NCBI GenBank assembly: GCA_028288445.1
Contig: JAQBNT010000112.1
Span: 1-39,524 of the forward strand
Direction: 5' to 3'
Source: Hymenobacter sp.
GTDB lineage: Bacteria; Bacteroidota; Bacteroidia; Cytophagales; Hymenobacteraceae
DNA: 39,524 bases
Position numbers and translations under genes: made by a program. The notes under the pieces are model-generated. The model was not told the origin of the DNA and made no database searches. It saw nothing but the letters and a program-made list of their open reading frames with translations. Positions 15,265 to 21,604 of this stretch are shown here, one piece after another. The stretch's first letter is position 1. Every line of letters starts with the position of its first letter.

Positions 15265-16356
15265 CTACCCAAGGTCCGGGTTCAGAAACAGGTAATCGTA
15301 GTGCACCAGCGGGCGCTGGTGCTGGTGCCCCAGCCGCTCCAGGGCCTTATCGAGGCCGTATTCGGCAATGCCGAGGCCCAGCGAGAGGCCGGCTTCGTCG
15401 GCAATCTGCACAATATCGCCTTTTTGAAATTCCCCATCAATGGCGAGAATGCCCACCGGCAGCAGGCTCACGGCCTTGCCGGGCGCGCTGAGGGCGGCGC
15501 GGGCTCCGGCATTCACGCGCACGGTGGCCTTCACGGCGCTGTGCGCGTGGGCCAGCCATTTCTTCTTGCCCGAGGCCGTTTTGCTGGGCCGAAACCAGGT
15601 GCTCAGGGCCGTGCCGGCCAGCACGCCGGGCAGAATATCCGCCGTTTTGCCGTTGGCGATGTGCACACTGATGCCCAGCTTGGCCACCTTGTGCGCCATG
15701 TGGCACTTGGTGAGCATGCCGCCGCGCCCAAACTGCGAGCGCTGCGCCGTAATGAACTGCTCGAAACCGGTATCGGCCGGTGCGATTTCCCGAATCAGCG
15801 CCGAGCCGGGCAGGCGCGGGTCGCCGGTAAAAATGCCGTCCACGTTGCTGAGAATGATGAGGGCATCGGCATCGAGCTGGGCCGCAATGAGGCTGGCCAG
15901 TTCGTCGTTATCCGTAAACATCAGCTCCGTGACGGAGATTACGTCGTTTTCATTCACAATGGGAATGACGTCCTGCTGAAGCAGTTCCTGAAAGCAGTTT
16001 TTCATGTTCAGGTAGTGCTGGCGGTCGCGGAAATCCTCCTTCGTCACCAGCACCTGAGCGCAGAGCAGGCCGTGCTTGGCCAGCAGCTCGGCGTAGGTGC
16101 TCAGCAGCTTCACCTGGCCCACGGCGGCCAGGAGCTGGCGGCTGCGCACGGCGTCGGCCTGGGCGGGCACGGTGATGAGGCTGCGCCCCGCCGCCACCGC
16201 GCCCGACGATACCACGATGACTTCGAGGCCTTGGGCTTTGAGCTGCACAATCTGGTCCACGAGGTGGGCCATGCGGGCGAGGTCGGGCAGGCCATTGTCC
16301 TGGGTGAGGACGTTGGAACCGATTTTGACGACGAGGCGGCGATAGGGGAGGAGCAT
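15265..16356 (-). CDS. proB: Glutamate 5-kinase with C-terminal PUA domain
   Basis: A 363-residue kinase that phosphorylates L-glutamate to gamma-glutamyl phosphate, the first and normally proline-inhibited step of proline synthesis. The amino-acid-kinase domain covers about 1-260: VVKIGSNVLT (8-17), VIVVSSGAVAAGRSL, LLAAVGQVKLL, VIPIVNENDVIS, FTDNDELASLIAAQLDADALIILSNVDGIFTGDPR and RGGMLTKCHMAHKVAKLGI. The last about 85 residues (VNAGARAALSAPGKAVSLLPVGILAIDGEFQKGDIVQI) form a PUA domain, as in the long ProB form. ATG 16356 begins the first kinase strand directly. Element D1 separates it from the aldo/keto reductase upstream. Confidence 0.97.
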   Translation of the reverse strand: MLLPYRRLVVKIGSNVLTQDNGLPDLARMAHLVDQIVQLKAQGLEVIVVSSGAVAAGRSLITVPAQADAVRSRQLLAAVGQVKLLSTYAELLAKHGLLCAQVLVTKEDFRDRQHYLNMKNCFQELLQQDVIPIVNENDVISVTELMFTDNDELASLIAAQLDADALIILSNVDGIFTGDPRLPGSALIREIAPADTGFEQFITAQRSQFGRGGMLTKCHMAHKVAKLGISVHIANGKTADILPGVLAGTALSTWFRPSKTASGKKKWLAHAHSAVKATVRVNAGARAALSAPGKAVSLLPVGILAIDGEFQKGDIVQIADEAGLSLGLGIAEYGLDKALERLGHQHQRPLVHYDYLFLNPDLG

Positions 16357-16423
16357 GAGCGGGCAGGCGCAAAAAAGGCGCGGCCAAAGCTAGCCGCGCC
16401 CGTTGGGATTTCAGTAATCGGCT

Positions 16424-16524
16424 GTCATCCTGAGTGCAGCGAAGGACCTTATCACGGCACAAGAGTTTGCAGTAAATACAAGCGATGCAATCGTGATAAG
16501 GTCCTTCGCTGCACTCAGGATGAC
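16424..16524. repeat. Palindromic element D1 (101 bp, GTCATCCTGAG termini)
   Basis: The 33-base arms 16424-16456 and 16492-16524 are perfect complements, opening GTCATCCTGAGTGCAGCGAA, with a 35-base non-palindromic loop. It has the same length as D2 (25160-25260). It lies between the aldo/keto reductase stop (10 bases away) and the proB start, so it could form the end of one transcript and the leader of the other. Confidence 0.9.
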
Positions 16525-16533
16525 AGCCGTGCT

Positions 16534-17532
16534 TTACACTGCGGCCACCGCCAGCTCCCGCAGCTGCTTGTTGATGTAATCCACTTCCTCAAACGTGAGC
16601 TGGAAATCCATGGCGCGGGCGTTCTGCACGGCCTGCTCGGGGTTGCGCGCGCCCACCAGGGCCACCGATATGCCCGGCTGCGCCAGCGTCCAGCGCAGCA
16701 CGAGCTGGCTGAGGGTGGCGTTTTTGGTTTCGGCCAGCGGGCGGATTTTGTTGAGCACGGTGTTCACGCGCTTCACGTTTTCGGGCGTGAAAAAGCGGTT
16801 GCCGTTGCGCAGGTCGCCCTCGCCGAACTCCTGGCCGGGCTTCATCTTGCCAGTCAGCAGGCCCAGCTGCAAGGGGCTGTAGACCAGAATGGCCTTGTTG
16901 TTTTCGAGGCAGTAGGGCACCACATCGGCTTCAATATCGCGGCGCAGCATGCTGTAGGGTACTTGGTTGGACGCCAGCTTCAGCGTTTTTTCGGCTTCCT
17001 GCATCTGGGGCACCGAGTAGTTGCTCACGCCGGCGGCCCGCACTTTGCCCTGCTCCATGAGCCGGCTCACGGCCTCCATCGTCTCGTCAATCGGGGTGGT
17101 CACGTCGGGCCAGTGCTGCTGGTAGAGGTCGATGTAGTCGGTGCCGAGGCGGCGCAGGCTGTCCTCGCATTCCTTGATGATGCTGGCGCGGCCGGCGTAC
17201 TTGTACACGTCGAGGTCGTGGCCGCTGTTGTCCTTGGTTTTCATGGCGAAATCGCCCTGGGCCAAATCCCAGCGCATGCCGAACTTGGTAAGGATTTGCA
17301 CCTTGTCGCGGGGCAGGGATTTGATGGCTTCGCCCACGATTTCCTCGCTGAAACCCATGCCGTACACCGGGGCGGTGTCGATGCTGGTCACGCCCAGCTC
17401 GTAGCTGGCGTGGATGGCGCCCACGGCGTCGTTCTGCTCGGTGCCGCCCCACATCCAGCCGCCGGCCGCCCAGCTGCCAAAGGTGATGCGCGAAACGGAA
17501 ACGTCGGAGGAGCCTAGTTTTTGATATTCCAT
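16534..17532 (-). CDS. Aldo/keto reductase
   Basis: A 332-residue NADP-dependent aldo/keto reductase (TIM barrel). MEYQKLGSSDVSVSRITFGSWAAGG is the standard N-terminus and fixes the start at ATG 17532; the frame continues to 17856 but that part has no family similarity. The catalytic tetrad is visible: Asp and Tyr in SIDTAPVYGMGFSEEIVGEAIK, Lys in VQILTKFGM, and His in YIDLYQQHWPD. VRAAGVSNYSVPQMQEAE, YSPLQLGLLTG and LVGARNPEQAVQNARAMDF are further family blocks. The pattern resembles general stress-type reductases (YhdN/IolS-like). The physiological substrate cannot be read from sequence. It diverges from the FrnE-like gene. Confidence 0.92.
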   Translation of the reverse strand: MEYQKLGSSDVSVSRITFGSWAAGGWMWGGTEQNDAVGAIHASYELGVTSIDTAPVYGMGFSEEIVGEAIKSLPRDKVQILTKFGMRWDLAQGDFAMKTKDNSGHDLDVYKYAGRASIIKECEDSLRRLGTDYIDLYQQHWPDVTTPIDETMEAVSRLMEQGKVRAAGVSNYSVPQMQEAEKTLKLASNQVPYSMLRRDIEADVVPYCLENNKAILVYSPLQLGLLTGKMKPGQEFGEGDLRNGNRFFTPENVKRVNTVLNKIRPLAETKNATLSQLVLRWTLAQPGISVALVGARNPEQAVQNARAMDFQLTFEEVDYINKQLRELAVAAV

Positions 17533-17905
17533 GAGGATGATTGGGGGCTGGTTGAAGGGGAAAGTGGCCGCGTTGGGGCCGGGGTTGTTAACCGGGCTTT
17601 GGGGGCGAAGGTTGTGGATAGGGTTGGTTTGAACGGCATTTAGCCGGCTGGCATGTGTCGCAGACGCGCGCCAGCCAGAAATAAAAACAATAAAAGGTGT
17701 GAAGTATTTTCTGGTTTTGAAATAATAATTCACATATCTCGCCACCGTTTTGTGAATTATTATCTCAAGACCAAAAAATAATTCACAAAACTGCGGCGCG
17801 GCCTGGGCTGCGTTCGGGTCGGTGCCTCGGCTTGCTTCCCGTTCGAAACTTTTCACCCCGTCAGTTTCTTCTAGCCACTTCCGTAGCCTTTAAACTCCCA
17901 ACGAT
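17533..17905. other. 373-base divergent region with overlapping inverted repeats
   Basis: This lies between the aldo/keto reductase (minus) and the FrnE-like gene (plus). No gene is convincing. The AT-rich core at 17700-17790 holds two mutually exclusive inverted repeats: 17713-17734 with 17751-17772 (20 of 22 bases) and 17748-17761 with 17777-17790 (14 of 14 bases). The motif ATAATTCACA or its complement occurs three times. The remainder is GC-rich and featureless apart from a possible promoter near 17886-17895 (TAGCCTTTAA) close to the plus-strand start. Confidence 0.5.
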
Positions 17906-18610
17906 ATGAAAGTTGAAATCTGGTCCGATGTGGTATGCCCGTTCTGCTACATTGGCAAGCGCAAGTTTGAAAATGCGCTGAAAGACTTCGCGCACCGCGA
18001 CGAAGTGGAAGTGGTGTGGCACAGCTTCCAGCTCACGCCCGACTTCGAGCCCATTCCTGGCGAGAGCATCCACGCGTCATTGGCCAAGAAAAAGGGCGTT
18101 TCGGTGGAGGAGGGCCGCAAAATGAACGACTACATGACCACCGCCGCCAAAGAAGTCGGCCTCAACTACCAGTTCGATAAAGCCATTCCGGCCAATACCT
18201 TTCTGGCGCATCAGCTTATTCATCTCGGGGCGCACCACGGCCGGCAGGATGCCACCAAGGAGCGCCTCATGGCCGCCTATTACCTCGAAGGCCAGAACAT
18301 CGGCGACCTCGACACGCTCATCAAGCTCGGCACCGAAGTCGGCCTCGATGCTGCGGAAAGCCGCGCCGCCCTCACCGCCGGCACCTACGCCGAAGCCGTG
18401 CGCCTCGACGAGTACCACGCCCAGCAAATTGGCGTGCGCGGGGTGCCCTTCTTCGTGTTTGAGGACAAATATGCGGTGTCGGGCGCGCAGCCCAGCGAGT
18501 TATTTGCCGAGGTGCTGGAAAAGGTGTACGACGAGTTCAAACCCGCCAAACCGGCCCTGGTTTCACTGGCCGACGGCGATGCCTGTGGGCCGGAAGGCTG
18601 CGCGGTGTAG
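17906..18610 (+). CDS. DsbA family oxidoreductase, FrnE-like
   Basis: A 234-residue thioredoxin-fold protein of the FrnE subgroup of DsbA proteins. There is no signal peptide, so it is cytoplasmic. The active-site motif CPFC is at residues 11-14 within IWSDVVCPFCYIGKRKFE, the insert is helical, and the cis-proline segment is IGVRGVPFFVFEDKYAVSGAQP. A second pair of cysteines sits in the C-terminal tail (Cys227 and Cys232, CGPEGC); FrnE of Deinococcus is known to use an extra C-terminal cysteine motif, so this one may take part in catalysis. It may act as a disulfide isomerase/oxidoreductase or in polyketide-like chemistry. It is transcribed alone and converges on the PAS gene across element B2. 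Confidence 0.9.
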   Translation: MKVEIWSDVVCPFCYIGKRKFENALKDFAHRDEVEVVWHSFQLTPDFEPIPGESIHASLAKKKGVSVEEGRKMNDYMTTAAKEVGLNYQFDKAIPANTFLAHQLIHLGAHHGRQDATKERLMAAYYLEGQNIGDLDTLIKLGTEVGLDAAESRAALTAGTYAEAVRLDEYHAQQIGVRGVPFFVFEDKYAVSGAQPSELFAEVLEKVYDEFKPAKPALVSLADGDACGPEGCAV

Positions 18611-18642
18611 GCGAGTATGGAAGAAGCCGAAAGAAAAGAACG

Positions 18643-18741
18643 GTCATGCTGAGCAGAGTCGAAGCATCTTTACCGCAATACTATTCCTTACGATTGGGAT
18701 TAGTTGCGTGGTAGAGATGCTTCGACTCCGCTCAGCATGAC
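18643..18741. repeat. Palindromic element B2 (99 bp, GTCATGCTGAGC termini)
   Basis: It begins GTCATGCTGAGCAGAGTCGA and ends GCTCAGCATGAC; the arms pair over about 45 bases. Its right arm matches the left arm of B1 and vice versa, while the central TTACGATTGGG keeps the plus-strand orientation of the B1 centre. It lies between the convergent FrnE-like and PAS genes, 8 bases from the PAS stop codon. Confidence 0.85.
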
Positions 18742-18749
18742 CGTTCTAC

Positions 18750-20246
18750 TTAGTGGACTGACCCCCCCTCGTCTGCTCCCGGCGTGCCACTGCGCAGCTG
18801 CGCCTGCAACGCCTCGGCCTGTTGCCGGGCCAGCACTTTATCGGTCACATCAACGATGAAGGCCAGAATGCCCACCGTCGCGCCCTGTTCGCTGAGTAGC
18901 GGCTGATAAACGAAATCGACGTAGCGGGTTTCGGGGCGGCCCGTGGCGGGGTCGTAGAGTTGGGCGGGCATCTCCCGGCCCTGAAACGGTACGCCCGTGG
19001 CATATACTTCATCGAGCAAGCCGATGAAGCCCTGGTCCACCACTTCTGGCAGCACCTCGGCCACCGTGAGGCCAAGCTGGGTTCTATTGCCGGACAGCTC
19101 CTGGTAGTGCTCATTGAAGAACGAAAAGCGGTGCTCGGGCCCGGTGAGCGTGGCAATGCTGGCCGGCACCTGCCCCAGAATCTGGCTCAGCAGGTGCTGC
19201 TGCTGGGCGAGCGCGGTGCGGTGCTGCTCGGCATCGGCCAGGGCGGTTTCGAGCTGTTTGGTGCGCTCGGCCACGCGGGCTTCGAGCAGCTGCTGCACTT
19301 GCAGCACTTCTTCCTGGTTGGCGAGCAGCTCGGCGTTGCTTTCGTGCAGGGCGCGGTTCACGGCCGCGAGCTGGTCGTTGAGGTCCTGGATTTGCTGGCG
19401 GGCCTGCACCTGCTCGCTCACCTCGGTGGCCACCACCATGGCCCCCGTGATGGTGCCGTCGTCTTCGCGCAGCGGCAGGTACACGAAATTCCAATGCACG
19501 GTTTCGGGCTGGCCGTTGCGCACGATGGTGGAAAGCATTTCCTTGGCTACGTGGGGCACGCCGGTGGCCATCACCTCGTTCAGCAGGTCATCGAAGCCCT
19601 GCCCGGTAATCTCGGGCAGCAGCTCAAACAGGGGCGTGCCGATGGCCTGCGCCGGCGTGCGGTCCCAGAGCTCCAGCACCCTGGGGTTGGCCAGCTCGAT
19701 GATGAACTGGGGGCCACGGTAGGTGGCAATGGCCACCGGGGCCTGCTCAAAAATGCGGGCCAGCTCGCCACGCTGCCACTCGGCGGCCTCGTGGGCGGCC
19801 TGCTCGCGCACTTGCGCGTCGTGCAGCTGCCGGGCATCGCGGGTTTGGGCCGTGATGTCGACCACGGTGTGGAGAAGGTGCGTTACGCGGCCCTGCTCGC
19901 CGAGCACCGGCGCGTTGCGGGACTGCCAGTAGCGCTCAATGAACTGGCCGGGCTGCGCCGGGTCGGGCGTGTCGTAGGGCTGCACGGGCAGCTCGTGCGG
20001 CTGGCCGGTGGCCAGCACCTGCTCCATCGAGGCGCGCACATCGCGCACGCTGTGGGCTTCCGGGGTATCGGGGTTGTCGGGAAATACGTCGAATACGTAG
20101 CGCCCAATCAAATCGGGGCGCTTCGTGCCGGTTGCGGTCAGGTACGTGTCGCTGGCTGCCTCAATCAGCAGTTCGGGCGAAAGCAGCAGGCTGGCACTGG
20201 GCAGGGCACTAAAAACAGATAACAGGTCCGAAGCAAGGGCGGGCAT
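18750..20246 (-). CDS. Triple-PAS protein without an output domain
   Basis: A 498-residue cytoplasmic sensor-like protein with no transmembrane segment. PAS1 is about 10-132 (AASDTYLTATGTKRPDLIGRYVFDVFPDNP ... THLLHTVVDITAQ), PAS2 about 160-278 (IFEQAPVAIATYRG ... VHWNFVYLPLREDDGTITGAMVVATEVSEQV), a coiled coil about 280-350, and PAS3 about 350-470 (ILGQVPASIATLTGPEHRFSFFNEHYQELSG ... VDFVYQPLLSEQGATVGILAFIVDVTDKV). It then ends after a short tail. In this phylum such PAS trains usually lead into HisKA and HATPase domains, which are absent. The stop codon lies directly beside repeat element B2, so loss of a kinase end by insertion or deletion is possible; alternatively it works as a partner of another protein. 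Coding strand and start are clear. Confidence 0.85.
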   Translation of the reverse strand: MPALASDLLSVFSALPSASLLLSPELLIEAASDTYLTATGTKRPDLIGRYVFDVFPDNPDTPEAHSVRDVRASMEQVLATGQPHELPVQPYDTPDPAQPGQFIERYWQSRNAPVLGEQGRVTHLLHTVVDITAQTRDARQLHDAQVREQAAHEAAEWQRGELARIFEQAPVAIATYRGPQFIIELANPRVLELWDRTPAQAIGTPLFELLPEITGQGFDDLLNEVMATGVPHVAKEMLSTIVRNGQPETVHWNFVYLPLREDDGTITGAMVVATEVSEQVQARQQIQDLNDQLAAVNRALHESNAELLANQEEVLQVQQLLEARVAERTKQLETALADAEQHRTALAQQQHLLSQILGQVPASIATLTGPEHRFSFFNEHYQELSGNRTQLGLTVAEVLPEVVDQGFIGLLDEVYATGVPFQGREMPAQLYDPATGRPETRYVDFVYQPLLSEQGATVGILAFIVDVTDKVLARQQAEALQAQLRSGTPGADEGGSVH

Positions 20247-20304
20247 AGCTCAGAGGTAAGGCGGCGATGATGGAGTGCGAAATACGCAGATTTTAACAAC
20301 TTGG

Positions 20305-20757
20305 CTATGCCGGCCGCACCATGGGAATGTGCGGAATGCCGTCCTCCACGTACATCGGCCCCGATTGCTCGTAGCCAAACGCATTATAAAACCGCTCCAG
20401 GTGCTGCTGCGCCCCAATTTTATTGGCCTGTGGCCCAAACAGGGCATCGGAGAAGGCCAGGGCCTGCCGCATCAGCTCGCGGCCCAGGCCGTACTGCCGG
20501 AAGGGCTGCGCCACAATCACGCGGCCGATGCTGGCCAGCTCGCCGCTCTGGCCCGCGTCGAAGAGCCGGGCGTAGGCGGCCAGCTCGCCGGCCTCGGTGT
20601 AGCCCAGCAGGTGGTGAGCATCCATGTCCAGCCGGTCGATGTCCTGAAAAGCACAGTTTTGCTCCACCACAAATACCTCGGAGCGCAGGCGCAGCAGGTC
20701 ATACAGAATCAGGCTTGGAAGGGCTGCGAAGGGAAGGCAGTGCCAGCGAATGGTCAT
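20305..20757 (-). CDS. elaA: GNAT family N-acetyltransferase, ElaA-like
   Basis: A 150-residue acetyltransferase using acetyl-CoA, acceptor unknown. The ElaA pattern is strong: LYDLLRLRSEVFVVEQNCAFQDIDRLDMDAHHLLGY (about 19-54) is the family N-terminal block, and ASIGRVIVAQPFRQYGLGRELMRQALAF contains the acetyl-CoA pyrophosphate-binding R-x-x-G-x-G. AQQHLERFYNAFGYEQSGPMYVEDGIPHIPM is the characteristic C-terminus. The start at ATG 20757 lies 9 bases after the stop of the DUF6624 gene, so the two are probably co-transcribed. Confidence 0.9.
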   Translation of the reverse strand: MTIRWHCLPFAALPSLILYDLLRLRSEVFVVEQNCAFQDIDRLDMDAHHLLGYTEAGELAAYARLFDAGQSGELASIGRVIVAQPFRQYGLGRELMRQALAFSDALFGPQANKIGAQQHLERFYNAFGYEQSGPMYVEDGIPHIPMVRPA

Positions 20758-20766
20758 AAGCGGGTT

Positions 20767-21456
20767 CTATTTGGGCATTTTCTCAACGTCTTTCAACGTC
20801 AGCACGCGGTACTGAATGCCCAAATTAGCGGCATTCTGCTCCACGGTGGTCGGGAAGCCGGCCTTTTTCCGGCGCTCATTCACCTGGTCAGGCTCTTTGA
20901 TGGGCCACACAAAGGGCGGCTGGGCCTCGCGCCGGCCGGTTTGCGGGTTCAGCACGCTGTAGCCGAAAGCCTGGGTGCCGTAAACCTGCGCCTTGCCGGC
21001 GCGCATGAGCTGGCGGTCCAGCATCTGGGCGTAGAGGTAAAACGGCAATTCGCCCTTGGCAGCGGCCTTTTTGATGAGCGGCAGGTACTGGTCGATGTCG
21101 TCGGAATGCTGGATGACGTACCACGCGGCCTCGTTCGTGGGCTCGCCCACCAGCGTTTTGCCGGGGTAGCCGTACTGCTTCAGAATCTGTTTCACGCGCA
21201 GCAGATTGGTCGAATCCGTCCGCAGCATCTGGCGCGGGATATAGGTGGGCAGGCTTTCGCGCGTCACGCCCAGCGCCCGCGCCAGCGAGTCGGGCCGGGG
21301 CCGCCGGCGCGGGGCAAAGAGCAGGCTGCGCCACTGCTGGTCCACGGCGTAGATGCTGTCCAGCTCGTGCTTCAGGCGCGGGTTCGGCGGGGTGGTTTGG
21401 GCGGCGGCCAGCGGCGGCAGCAGCAGGAGAAGCAGGCCGAAGAGTAGCGGTTTCAT
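20767..21456 (-). CDS. Exported DUF6624-like protein
   Basis: A 229-residue protein with a signal peptide (MKPLLFGLLLLLLPPLAAAQ, about 1-20). The mature sequence begins with a helical block LKHELDSIYAVDQQWRSLLFAPR, matching the 'L...D...DQ..R' opening of DUF6624 proteins, followed by YGYPGKTLVGEPTNEAAWYVIQHSDDIDQYLPLIKKAAAKGELPFYLYAQMLDRQLMRAGKAQVYGTQ, which is the conserved core (G-P...A...IQHS, DR...GK.Q.YGTQ). The family is common in Bacteroidota and has no known activity. It sits between mfd (across a 40-bp palindrome) and elaA, with which it probably shares a transcript. The family assignment is from recognition of the pattern and not a search. Confidence 0.72.
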   Translation of the reverse strand: MKPLLFGLLLLLLPPLAAAQTTPPNPRLKHELDSIYAVDQQWRSLLFAPRRRPRPDSLARALGVTRESLPTYIPRQMLRTDSTNLLRVKQILKQYGYPGKTLVGEPTNEAAWYVIQHSDDIDQYLPLIKKAAAKGELPFYLYAQMLDRQLMRAGKAQVYGTQAFGYSVLNPQTGRREAQPPFVWPIKEPDQVNERRKKAGFPTTVEQNAANLGIQYRVLTLKDVEKMPK

Positions 21457-21509
21457 GGAAGCCAGGTTAACTCAGCCCGGGAATTGGCTGAGTGAGTCGA
21501 TAACAGCAG

Positions 21510-21591
21510 TTGGTAAGAAAAAACCGTGGCCGGCAATTTTTCTTACCAAACTTGGTAGGAAAAATTGCCGGCCACGGTTTTTTCTTACCAA
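21510..21591. repeat. 82-bp nested palindrome between mfd and the DUF6624 gene
   Basis: Arms 21510-21549 and 21552-21591 are reverse complements at 39 of 40 positions around a 2-base centre. Each arm is itself an inverted repeat (TTGGTAAGAAAAA ... TTTTTCTTACCAA), so it can fold as one 40-bp hairpin or as two separate smaller ones. The inner GCCGGCCACGG segment and T runs on both strands make it a plausible terminator for mfd, but the second-level symmetry is unusual. Confidence 0.85.
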
Positions 21592-21604
21592 GTTTCATCT
21601 CCAC

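Noticed and set aside
15301..17517. 738-codon plus-strand open frame over proB and the aldo/keto reductase
   Set aside because: It runs across two well-identified minus-strand genes and through the D1 palindrome, which a real gene would not do.
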